A stretch of DNA of 6,950 bases. Origin: an uncultured Terriglobus sp. Its GTDB lineage: Bacteria; Acidobacteriota; Terriglobia; Terriglobales; Acidobacteriaceae. Both the position numbers and the translations under genes were made by a program. The stretch covers positions 3,708-10,657 of the forward strand of contig CALMAP010000394.1 in the NCBI GenBank assembly GCA_937859825.1, given 5' to 3'. Below are positions 1-6,790 of this stretch, piece by piece (the first letter of the stretch is position 1; each line of letters opens with the position of its first letter). The notes below the pieces were generated by a model. That model searched no databases. It worked only from the letters and a program-made list of their open reading frames with translations, and was not told where the DNA came from.

Positions 1-139
1 CTACAACCTCAATCCGCGCGACCCGGCCAGTCTCACGCTTGCGGCCGCGCTGCTTCTGCTGGTTGCGCTTTCCGCAAGCTGGCTGCCGGCAGCGCGGGCG
101 GCAAGGCTGGAACCGGTGATTGCACTGCGCCAGGAGTAA
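1..139 (+). CDS. ABC-type permease (MacB/FtsX-like), C-terminal fragment
   Basis: Reading from base 2 gives 45 codons ending in TAA at 137-139; the gene begins upstream of the window. The fragment starts YNLNPRDPASLTLAAALLLL, so it has an Asp-Pro followed by a hydrophobic run (about residues 11-29), which is the last transmembrane helix. It finishes with LPAARAARLEPVIALRQE. This 'DP..(helix)..W.PA.RAAR.(D/E)P..ALR.E' ending is characteristic of FtsX/MacB-type permeases, and most closely of the duplicated orphan permeases abundant in Acidobacteria (known of the family). Such proteins sit in the inner membrane and are thought to drive efflux or mechanotransmission with an ATPase partner. No ATPase is visible here, and the substrate cannot be inferred. 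The gene converges with rmuC, with only 26 bp between stop codons and no terminator hairpin that I could find in the gap. Confidence 0.8.
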   Translation, partial: YNLNPRDPASLTLAAALLLLVALSASWLPAARAARLEPVIALRQE

Positions 140-165
140 CGAAGCAAAGGGGCAGGTGGAGCACC

Positions 166-1701
166 CTACTCCTCGGTTGCAGCAGCCAGCAAGGGTGCAA
201 CACCTGAGATTTCTTCAAAGTCAATCAAGCGCGGGCCGCTGCCATCGTCCAACGGCATCTCGGTAATGCTCTTCAGGCTGCGGGTGATTGTGGTGGTCTT
301 GCCGCGGATGCTGCCCAGCGTGTTCTGCACGGTGCCAACCTGCTTCTCTGCTTTCTCGAGCAGTCCACCGAAGTTGTTGAACTCCGTCTTGACGCGGCCC
401 AGCACCTTCTCGATCTCTCGGCCTTTGCGCTCCATGGCAATGGTGTGGAAGCCCATGCGAAAGCTGGTCAGGATCGCCATGAGGGTAGACGGGCCGGCGA
501 TGGTCACATTGCACTGCTGCTGCAGATCGCTTTGCAGGCCGGGGCGCTGCATGACCTCGGCGTAGAGACCTTCGGTCGGTAAGAACAGGATTGCGTGCGG
601 AAGCGTGTAGGGCTCGGCGATGTACTTCTCGCAGATGCGCTTGCCTTCGGTACGAATGGCGCGGTCAAAGGCGTCGCCTGCTTTCTTCACATCGTCCGGT
701 AAGCCGGCCTCGCGTGCGTCCTGCAGGCGCTCCCAGTCCTCACGGGGAAACTTGGAATCGATGGCGAACCACGCCGTGCCGCTGCCCTGCGGGACCTTCA
801 GGGCGTACTCCACGCGCTCATTGCTGCCCGGTTTCATCTCAACGTTCTTTTCATACTGTTCGCGGGAGAACATCTGCTCCAACTGCATGCCGAGCTGGAA
901 TTCGCCGACCACGCCGCGCGCTTTCACATTGCTGAAGACGCGCTTCAGGTCGCTCACACCGGTGGCGAACTCGCGCATCTCGCCGAGGCCTTTCTGTACT
1001 TCGCCAAGATGCGTGGTCACCTGGCCGAAGCTGGTGGTGAGCCGCTCATTCAGTGTGGCGTTCAGCTTTTCGTCCACGGTGGCGCGCATCTGCTCCAGCT
1101 TTTCGGTGTTATCGGCGTTCAGCCTGTTCAGCCGTTCTTCGACCACGGCACGCATGCGCTCCTGATGGCCCTGCATGGACTCACGCAGGGCTTCGTAACT
1201 CTGCGTATTGCGTGCCGACAGGTCCGTCAGTTTGGTGTGGAGCGCGTCCCGTGCCTCCAGGCCAGTCTTGCTGGTGCTTGCAAAGAACGCTGTCAGGCGC
1301 TCGCCGATGCCGGTCAGTTCCGTATGCATCAGCTTGCGAAGCTGCTCGCTGGAAGCGCCGTTGTCGTTACGAAAGCCGTTCAGGCCGTCGATCAGCTTGC
1401 CTTGCAGCAGGGCGATGCTGTTGTTCACTTCTTCACGTAGGGCGCGGCTGGCTGTGTCGGCAGCAGCGCGGTGCCTCTCGGTGATCTCCGTCTGTTCGCG
1501 GCGCGATTCCGCCTGTTCGCGGCGCATGTCGGAGAGGGCATTGCGCAGGGTACTCTCCGTACCGTCCGCCCGGGCCTGCAGCGAGGTCAACGCCTCGGGC
1601 AGGCGCAGCAGGCGCTCATCCGTGACGGGCGGTTTTCGCAGCAACAGAGCAATCAGGACAAGCAGGACCAAAGCCTGCAGCAGAGCAACAACCAGCAGCA
1701 T
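166..1701 (-). CDS. rmuC: RmuC family DNA recombination protein
   Basis: The protein has 511 residues, in the usual RmuC range. Residues 1-22 form a single hydrophobic anchor (LLVVALLQALVLLVLIALLL) followed by basic RK. Residues about 27-250 are charged, heptad-like coiled coil rich in Glu, Arg and Ala. Residues about 255-440 are the conserved core: GVVGEFQLG at 263-271 with E267, VEYAL near 297-301, IDSKFP at 314-319 with D315 and K317, and LPTEGLYAEV at 374-383. The D...K arrangement fits the PD-(D/E)XK nuclease-like fold assigned to this family. In E. coli RmuC limits inversions at short inverted repeats; biochemical activity is poorly established. The ATG at 1699-1701 is supported by an AAGGG Shine-Dalgarno-like sequence (plus-strand 1713-1717, 11 nt away) and by placing the anchor at the very N-terminus. 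The stop is TAG at 166-168. It is divergent from bamA and appears to be a single-gene unit. Confidence 0.95.
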   Translation of the reverse strand: MLLVVALLQALVLLVLIALLLRKPPVTDERLLRLPEALTSLQARADGTESTLRNALSDMRREQAESRREQTEITERHRAAADTASRALREEVNNSIALLQGKLIDGLNGFRNDNGASSEQLRKLMHTELTGIGERLTAFFASTSKTGLEARDALHTKLTDLSARNTQSYEALRESMQGHQERMRAVVEERLNRLNADNTEKLEQMRATVDEKLNATLNERLTTSFGQVTTHLGEVQKGLGEMREFATGVSDLKRVFSNVKARGVVGEFQLGMQLEQMFSREQYEKNVEMKPGSNERVEYALKVPQGSGTAWFAIDSKFPREDWERLQDAREAGLPDDVKKAGDAFDRAIRTEGKRICEKYIAEPYTLPHAILFLPTEGLYAEVMQRPGLQSDLQQQCNVTIAGPSTLMAILTSFRMGFHTIAMERKGREIEKVLGRVKTEFNNFGGLLEKAEKQVGTVQNTLGSIRGKTTTITRSLKSITEMPLDDGSGPRLIDFEEISGVAPLLAAATEE

Positions 1702-1807
1702 CTCTTCGCTTTCCCTTCACCAAAAGAATAGCGCGGACTGCTTCCTATTCGCCCGTAATGCAGGTGCCCCTTCTTTTGCAGCTTCTCGCGAGGGGGTGGA
1801 GGGCATT

Positions 1808-1821
1808 CGTGCGAACGCACG
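1808..1821. repeat. Perfect 6-bp inverted repeat CGTGCG-AA-CGCACG
   Basis: The 14-bp sequence has two exactly complementary 6-bp arms around a central AA. It lies 107 bp upstream of the rmuC start and about 190 bp upstream of the candidate bamA -10. The 2-nt centre makes an RNA hairpin unlikely, so if functional it is more likely a dimer-binding operator. It matches no regulator site I can name. In GC-rich DNA such a palindrome can also arise by chance. Confidence 0.3.
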
Positions 1822-1977
1822 CAGAAACATTGTGAACAGCCATAGACCTACGTGGCGCTTCTTACCCGTGCTCGTATAGAGCGCGACAATGGAGCCACCC
1901 ACGTTGTCGACCACCGCCAGGCTGCACCTTTGCCTGTGCACTTTCGGAGAATGTTGCTCTATCCGCTACTTTCCGGG

Positions 1978-2008
1978 TTCGCCCTTGCTTTCCACCGTCC
2001 TATACAAT
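1978..2008 (+). promoter_or_regulatory. Weak candidate promoter for bamA
   Basis: TATACAAT at 2001-2008 contains TACAAT (5 of 6 to the sigma-70 -10) and TATACA (4 of 6). A poor -35, TTCGCC at 1978-1983, sits 17 bp before TATACA. A TTGCTT at 1985-1990 is better in sequence but too close. No sigma-E-type GGAAC/TCTGA pair with proper spacing was found. Transcription from here would give a leader of about 80 nt to the earliest GTG at 2092 and would include the hairpin repeats. Confidence 0.25.
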
Positions 2009-2091
2009 CGTCTTCTCAGCATCTGGCATCTGCGGGCCGCATGGAACAGGGTCTCAACGAGGCAGATACGGATGTGTGCTGACCTTCCGGG

Positions 2092-5000
2092 GTGCAGGCG
2101 AGCTCCTTACGGGGCATAGTTTCGGGCTCCTTGCGGAGTTCAGTTTCAAGCTCTTTGCAGAGCGCAGTTTCGAGGTCCGCCACCGGCGGCTTCAGCAGTG
2201 AGGATGTGCGTATCTTTACCGTGAAATCGAAGGGCCCCGGCCCTTCCAGTCAACAGAGACCGGGTGTGCGCTCCTCTGCGCGTCCTTTCTGGGCGGGGTT
2301 CCTCACTCCGGCAGTTACGCGCGGCTTTGCCGCCGGACTCCTGCTCGCTCCTGTCGCCACCCTTGCCGCATCGGAAGCAGCGTTTGCACAAGCTGCCCCG
2401 GCAGTCGCTGCGACGGCTGCGGCACCGTCGCTCCCGCTATGCGCTCCGCAGGTTATCGGCAACCGGCGCATTCCCAAGGAGTCCGTGATTGCGCGGCTCT
2501 TCTCCCGCCAGGGCGACCAGTATGACGCCGCAACTGTGGAGCGCGACTTCAACGCGCTGTGGAACACGGGGTACTTCGAAGATGTCCGCATTGAGCGTGC
2601 CACCAGAGACACCTGCACCCAGCTCATCGTCTACGTCCGTGAAAAGCCCACCATCGGCGAGATCAACTACAAGGGTCTGAACGCAGTCACCCAGAGTGAT
2701 GTGTTGGAGCGCTTCAAGAAAGCCAAGGTCGGCATCTCTGTGGAAAGCCAGTATGACCCCACGCGGATCAAAAAGGCCGAGGTCGTTCTGAAGGGTCTGC
2801 TGGCAGAGCATGGCCACCAGTTTGCGACGGTCAATTACGAGATCAAGACGATTCCGCCCTCGCGCGTGAATCTGACCTTCATCATCAAGGAAGGCCCCAC
2901 CGTGAAGGTGGGGAACGTCCAGTTCGAGGGAAACCACTCCATCAACTCGCGCACGCTGCGCGCGGCGATGAAGAATACCAAGCCCGTGGGCATCCCCCAC
3001 TCCATCATTCTGGAGAACCTGTTTGCCCGCACTTTCGACGCCACCAAGCTGGATGAAGACGTCGAGCGCGTGCGGTATGCCTACCGCGATCGCGGCTACT
3101 TCAAGATGCAGCCCGGCGAGCCAGTCACGCAGGTGCGCAACGCGGGTGGCATCAATCCATTTACGCTGCGGCCTTCGCATGGCAAACGCATCGATATCCG
3201 CATTCCCGTGGACGAGGGCGATCGTTACAAACTGGGCGGCATCAACTTTACGGGTTACGACAAGCAGCGTTTTGCCGCTGCCGCGCTTCGGGCTCAATTT
3301 GCGCTGAAGGATGGTGACATCTTCAACGCGACACTTTTTGGCAAGGGCCTTGAGAACCTGCGCAAGGCCTTCGGTTCCGACGGCTGGATCAACATGGCCG
3401 CCGTGCCCGCGCCGCGCTTCGACGAGCAGAAGAAGTTGATCTTCCTCGACATCGACATCGACCAGGGCAAGCAGTTCTTCGTCTCGCGCATCGAGTTCAC
3501 GGGCAACACCCTCACGCGCGATCGCGTTATCCGCCGTGAGCTGCTGCTGGAAGAGGGTCAGAAGTACAACAACCAGCTCTGGGAGCTCTCCATCCAGCGG
3601 CTGAACCAGTTGAACTATTTCGAAAATCTAAAGGCAGACACCGATTCCGAAACGCGCACGAACGCCGACGAAGGCACCGTCGACCTCCTGCTGAAGCTGA
3701 AGGAAAAGGGCAAGAACTCCATCGGTCTGAACGGCGGCCTCTCCGGTCTGTCGGGCTCGTTCGTCGGCTTGAATTATGAAACGAACAACTTTCTCGGTCT
3801 CGGTGAAACGCTTTCGGTACAGGCCAACATTGGTGACCTGCAGCGCAATCTGACCTTCGGCTTTACCGAGCCGTACTTCCGCAACAAGCCGATCTCGCTT
3901 GGCGTCCAGGTTTATGCGCAGAAATACGATTTCAACCCGGCCAAAAGCTACGGTACCAGCGGTGCCAGCGTAAACCTGACCAACGCGCAGCAGTCGCTCT
4001 TGACGAACTACAACCAATCGTCTACCGGCCTTACGCTGTCCCTCTCCACGCCGCTGCGGCACCTGTTCCGCAACACGGGCGTGACCCGGGCCGGTGTCTC
4101 CTATGCGCTGCAGCGTTCGAACATCACCACCTTTAACGACAACACGCGGAATGTCTTTGAAACGCTGAACTTCCGCAGCGGCATCCAGCAGACCAATGCG
4201 CTGAATGGAATCCTGTCCTCGATCATCACGCCGAGTCTTACCTACTCCTCGGTAGACCGTGCTGTCGGCCCGCACAGCGGACGCGACTTCAATTTGGCCG
4301 TGCAGTTCGCCGGTGCAGGCGGCAACGTCAAATACATCTCACCGGTGCTGAGCCTGCGCCAGTTCTATCCAATGAAGGGACTGCGCATCAGCCGCGAGGG
4401 CCACAATGTACTGGGTATGCGCCTGCAGGCAGCGCATTCCGAGGGCTTCGGCGGCCAGGTTGCGCCTCCGTTCAACCGCTTTTACTCAGGCGGTGAGGCG
4501 GAACTGCGCGGCTTCGATATCCGCTCGGGCGCCCCCTACACATTCATCCCCACCCGTATCAACTTCAATCTGACGAACCCGGATGGGTCGACCGTTCCAC
4601 GTGATCCGTCGAACACGGCACTCGGCAACCTGACGATTCCACTGCCAATCTACCGCCTGGTGCAGGTGGGCGGCGACACATCGATCACCAGCAACATCGA
4701 GTACCGTATTCCCATTGCGCCGCAGGTCAGCTTCGACTTCTTCACAGACTTCAACATGACCTTCGATGCGCTGCCCAGCCAGCTTCGCCAAAGCGTGCTC
4801 GGCCAGACGCAGATCACCAGCCCGCTTTATGGCTGTCCTGTCATCACCAACGGTGCCTGCTCCGGTGGCCGGCAGGTCAGTTTCCCATCGCTGCTCACAA
4901 CGGCACCCGGCACGAACTTCGTTCCACGCATGTCGAACGGCGCGGAAATTTCGGTGATCCTGCCGATCGTGAATGCACCCTTCCGCATCTTTTACGCCTA

Positions 5001-5235
5001 CAACCCGCTACGCCTCTACGAGAGCCTGCCGCAGCAACTCGCGGTCGACAACACGACCTTCCGCGGCTTCTTCCCTCAGGCCGACCCAAGCTGCGTAGCC
5101 ACCAGCACGCACCTGTGCGCGCTGACAGGCGCCGGCGCCTTCAGCTACGCCCAAGCCCTGCAGCTCTACGGCGCAAATTACGTGCTTCGCGAGCCGCGCA
5201 AGACGATCCGGCTCTCGGTCAGCACCACGTTCTAA
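2092..5235 (+). CDS. bamA: BamA, outer membrane protein assembly factor
   Basis: This Omp85 protein inserts beta-barrel proteins into the outer membrane. The longest frame has 1047 residues. A hydrophobic stretch (about 78-92) ending in AAFA before Q100 is the likely Sec signal, with an Ala-rich linker to about 113. Five POTRA domains follow: about 118-185, 186-268, 270-376, 377-459 and 462-538. The barrel runs from about 541 to F1047, with the strand signature GFTEPYF (590-596), the loop-6 motif LRGF (805-808; R806 matches the invariant Arg of VRGF) and a terminal Phe typical of barrel C-termini. All six cysteines fall in pairs: C117/C175, C914/C923, C1001/C1008. The frame opens at GTG 2092 after an in-frame TGA at 2080-2082, with no clear ribosome binding site; GTG at 2206 or 2221 are credible alternatives, and a later start would place the hairpin repeats in the leader. 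No skp or lpxD follows; a terminator does. Confidence 0.96.
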   Translation: MQASSLRGIVSGSLRSSVSSSLQSAVSRSATGGFSSEDVRIFTVKSKGPGPSSQQRPGVRSSARPFWAGFLTPAVTRGFAAGLLLAPVATLAASEAAFAQAAPAVAATAAAPSLPLCAPQVIGNRRIPKESVIARLFSRQGDQYDAATVERDFNALWNTGYFEDVRIERATRDTCTQLIVYVREKPTIGEINYKGLNAVTQSDVLERFKKAKVGISVESQYDPTRIKKAEVVLKGLLAEHGHQFATVNYEIKTIPPSRVNLTFIIKEGPTVKVGNVQFEGNHSINSRTLRAAMKNTKPVGIPHSIILENLFARTFDATKLDEDVERVRYAYRDRGYFKMQPGEPVTQVRNAGGINPFTLRPSHGKRIDIRIPVDEGDRYKLGGINFTGYDKQRFAAAALRAQFALKDGDIFNATLFGKGLENLRKAFGSDGWINMAAVPAPRFDEQKKLIFLDIDIDQGKQFFVSRIEFTGNTLTRDRVIRRELLLEEGQKYNNQLWELSIQRLNQLNYFENLKADTDSETRTNADEGTVDLLLKLKEKGKNSIGLNGGLSGLSGSFVGLNYETNNFLGLGETLSVQANIGDLQRNLTFGFTEPYFRNKPISLGVQVYAQKYDFNPAKSYGTSGASVNLTNAQQSLLTNYNQSSTGLTLSLSTPLRHLFRNTGVTRAGVSYALQRSNITTFNDNTRNVFETLNFRSGIQQTNALNGILSSIITPSLTYSSVDRAVGPHSGRDFNLAVQFAGAGGNVKYISPVLSLRQFYPMKGLRISREGHNVLGMRLQAAHSEGFGGQVAPPFNRFYSGGEAELRGFDIRSGAPYTFIPTRINFNLTNPDGSTVPRDPSNTALGNLTIPLPIYRLVQVGGDTSITSNIEYRIPIAPQVSFDFFTDFNMTFDALPSQLRQSVLGQTQITSPLYGCPVITNGACSGGRQVSFPSLLTTAPGTNFVPRMSNGAEISVILPIVNAPFRIFYAYNPLRLYESLPQQLAVDNTTFRGFFPQADPSCVATSTHLCALTGAGAFSYAQALQLYGANYVLREPRKTIRLSVSTTF
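2099..2170 (+). repeat. Three tandem 24-bp imperfect repeats, each a small hairpin
   Basis: Units at 2099-2122, 2123-2146 and 2147-2170 are contiguous and the same length. Each begins C(G/A)(A/G)GCTC and ends AGTTT. Each folds locally: GCTCC-TTAC-GGGGC (2102-2115), GGGCTCC-TTGC-GGAGTTC (2124-2141, including two G.U pairs) and GCTCT-TTGC-AGAGC (2150-2163). Between units the loop-closing C-G pair becomes T-A, so pairing is kept while bases change. A diverged continuation at 2171 onward carries CCGCC-ACC-GGCGG (2177-2189), and CCTTCCGGGG just upstream (2083-2092) resembles the CCTTACGGGG of the first unit. If translated in the bamA frame the repeats give octapeptides of the type SLR..VS. The array could be coding, an RNA leader element, or a dispersed genomic repeat. 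Confidence 0.7.
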
Positions 5236-5246
5236 GTCGATGCATG

Positions 5247-5286
5247 CAAGCAGAAAGGGCATCCCGATGGGTGCCCTTTCTGCTTG
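5247..5286 (+). terminator. Long perfect hairpin terminator after bamA
   Basis: Arms 5247-5261 and 5272-5286 are exactly complementary over 15 bp (CAAGCAGAAAGGGCA with its reverse complement). The inner T.G, C-G, C-G pairs can extend the stem to a CGAT tetraloop. It begins 11 bp after the bamA stop. There is no immediate U tract; the nearest T-rich stretch (CTTTGTTTT) begins about 9 nt beyond the stem. The symmetrical stem could also act on the convergent RDD gene, which ends at 5447, but it lies about 160 bp from that stop. The remaining intergenic stretch, 5287-5446, holds a 10-bp near-repeat GCTTCTCA(G/A)G at 5331 and 5351 and nothing else I recognise. Confidence 0.8.
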
Positions 5287-5446
5287 GAGTTCGATCTTTG
5301 TTTTCAGCCTTTAGTTTGGCGGTGAGATCTGCTTCTCAGGCGCTTGTGGCGCTTCTCAAGGAAAGCAAACCCCTTCATTGCGTTACAGGATGACAAACCT
5401 TGGTCTTGGAGGACGAGTGTAGTTACAGAATCTGCGTACAAAGGAA

Positions 5447-6736
5447 TTAATACGCCCGCTGGTACATGCGGGAGATGCGGTCGTGCCAGCCGAGGCGGTC
5501 TTCGTCCAGCAGCGCCCAGGCGAAGCCGAGACCGAGCGGTACCGCCGCGAGCGCCATCGCGAACAGCCGCTTGCGGATTGCCTTGCGCGTGGGATTGTCG
5601 TCGCTGAAGGTGCAGAAGGCGATGCGGGCGTAGCGCATGCCGGGGGTCGCGTCTGCCAGGGTGGAGAAGAGCAGCAGGTACATGATGCCGAATGCCACCA
5701 GCGTGCCTATTGCGGAGAGCGTGGCAAAACCGCCCTGTGGCAGCACGGGGGAGGCGTAGGCCGCGGCGGCTACAGCAAGCAGGAAGGCAGCGCCGATGCA
5801 GCAGGCGTCAACCGCGGCCGCCATGCAGCGGCGCGAGACCGGAGCCGTGTAGATCGGCAACGCAGTCGAGGTCTGCGCGTCCGGATGGGTCGCATCGTGT
5901 GGTGCCTGCCAGGAATCCAGGCGGATGCTCGACCATTCCGGCAATGCACTCGCGCTTTCCAGGGATGGAACGGTGGAGAAGGCGCTGGCCTCCACCTCGA
6001 AGATGCGTAGCTGGGCACGGTCAGGAGAGGCGTCCGCCTCGTCGCGCAGTGGACCTTCGGCTAGGCGAGGACGCGCCTTGCGCGCGGCCACAAGCTGGCG
6101 CGGGAACTCGATCAGGTTGGTAGGCAGTGCGGTGGGTGTCTCCAGTGGGCCATCGGGAACGAAGCGGTAGGGTACCACCTCTTCCGGCTTCGCCATCTCC
6201 GCCGCAAGCATGTCGGCAAACGACTGCGGCTGCGAAGGTGCCGCAGCGATATGTGCCTCAGGCATTACGGGGGTGGCGACCGTAGCGGCTCCCGGTTCAG
6301 GAGCGGCTGCCATTTCGAAGAGCGTTGCCGCCAACGGCATGTGGTCTTCGGCAGTCTTGTTCCACTGGTCGATCTCGTCCAGGAGTTGCTGTTGCGCTAC
6401 TGCGATGGCATTCGCGTTGCGGCGAGCGATCTCGGCGGCCGCTTCGGCCTGCCGCATGGCCACCTCGGCTTCTTGCTGCAGGAAGTCGCGATACGAAACG
6501 CTCTTTGCAAAGCGCGCGGCTACGGAGTCAGCGATGCCTTTCCCGCGCTGCCTGCGCGGGGCCACCTCTTCCATGCCTGGCAATGCCGGCTGGGCGGTTG
6601 CGGCGCGCAGGGGAGAACGCCGCTTGCGGTGTTCCGCAAGGCGCTCCGTCACCTGCAGGCGAAGCTGGTCCTGCTCCTGCTCTGAGACGGTGGTGGGTGG
6701 CAGAGGTTGCAGCGGCAATGGGCTTGCGGTGCTCAA
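5447..6736 (-). CDS. RDD family membrane protein with long N-terminal extension
   Basis: The protein has 429 residues. Only the last 130 or so form the RDD domain: VSRRCMAAAVD at 300-310 (R302, R303, D310), predicted helices at about 305-328, 337-359 and 389-410, TPGMRYARIAF (364-374), and DEDRLGWHDRISRMY near the end (411-425). RDD domains are helical inner-membrane modules; some are linked to ion transport, but the role here is unknown. The first 300 residues are soluble: Pro-rich start (5-15), a charged segment LRLQVTERLAEHRKRR (25-40), an Ala/Glu-rich helix of about 45 residues (80-125) with SYRDFLQQEAE and AEIARRNANAIAVAQQQLLDEI, then low-complexity sequence with NLIEFPRQLVAARKARPRL (207-225). 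The start is TTG at 6734-6736; no ATG or GTG lies in frame upstream and there is no good ribosome binding site. TTG at codon 7 is an alternative. It is convergent with bamA. Confidence 0.85.
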   Translation of the reverse strand: MSTASPLPLQPLPPTTVSEQEQDQLRLQVTERLAEHRKRRSPLRAATAQPALPGMEEVAPRRQRGKGIADSVAARFAKSVSYRDFLQQEAEVAMRQAEAAAEIARRNANAIAVAQQQLLDEIDQWNKTAEDHMPLAATLFEMAAAPEPGAATVATPVMPEAHIAAAPSQPQSFADMLAAEMAKPEEVVPYRFVPDGPLETPTALPTNLIEFPRQLVAARKARPRLAEGPLRDEADASPDRAQLRIFEVEASAFSTVPSLESASALPEWSSIRLDSWQAPHDATHPDAQTSTALPIYTAPVSRRCMAAAVDACCIGAAFLLAVAAAAYASPVLPQGGFATLSAIGTLVAFGIMYLLLFSTLADATPGMRYARIAFCTFSDDNPTRKAIRKRLFAMALAAVPLGLGFAWALLDEDRLGWHDRISRMYQRAY

Positions 6737-6757
6737 GAGAGGGGAACTCGCTTTCCG

Positions 6758-6763
6758 TAAAAT
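6758..6763 (+). promoter_or_regulatory. Candidate -10 element TAAAAT in the divergent gap
   Basis: TAAAAT matches 5 of 6 positions of the sigma-70 -10 and lies about 28 bp before the first ATG of the rightward frame. No acceptable -35 sits 16-18 bp upstream. The gap between the two divergent starts is only about 54 bp, so promoters of the two genes must overlap each other or the neighbouring coding sequence. No convincing minus-strand promoter was found. Confidence 0.25.
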
Positions 6764-6790
6764 GGTGCAAACGTGGTGTGGTTAGAGTCG

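Larger units (their letters stand above)
1702..2091. other. Divergent intergenic region between rmuC and bamA
   Basis: About 390 bp separate the rmuC start from the earliest possible bamA start. It must hold the control regions of both genes. I see a perfect CGTGCG-AA-CGCACG palindrome (1808-1821), a shorter self-complementary CTCGCGAG (1785-1792), and a weak candidate -10 element TATACAAT at 2001-2008 facing bamA. Two open frames cross it: 1717-1941 on the minus strand (74 codons) and 1852-2082 on the plus strand (76 codons, GTG start). Neither has a recognisable family, a good ribosome binding site, or convincing composition, so I do not call them genes. No tRNA or riboswitch-like fold was recognised. 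Confidence 0.6.

Noticed and set aside
140..165. Possible shared terminator between the permease and rmuC
   Set aside because: The 26-bp gap holds only a 3-bp stem (GTG-GAG-CAC) and no T tract.
620..1165. Long plus-strand frames opposite rmuC (up to 223 codons)
   Set aside because: Serine/arginine-rich antisense translations of a well-supported rmuC; typical shadows in high-GC DNA.
1717..1941. 74-codon minus-strand frame upstream of rmuC
   Set aside because: No recognisable family, no clear ribosome binding site, and it ends 15 bp before the rmuC start within what should be its control region; more likely chance in GC-rich DNA.
1852..2082. 76-codon plus-strand frame in the same phase as bamA
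   Set aside because: Starts with GTG without a ribosome binding site, composition is not convincing, and a TGA separates it from bamA. A frameshifted or broken bamA leader is not needed, since BamA already has a signal peptide.
2092..2200. CRISPR-like array at the bamA 5' end
   Set aside because: The units are directly adjacent with no unique spacers and are only 24 bp, so this is a tandem repeat and not a CRISPR.
2437..3297. 286-codon minus-strand frame opposite bamA
   Set aside because: Lies wholly inside the POTRA coding region and has no domain of its own; shadow.
5331..5360. Near-direct repeat GCTTCTCA(G/A)G, 20 bp apart, after bamA
   Set aside because: Only two 10-bp copies with no further structure; could easily be chance.
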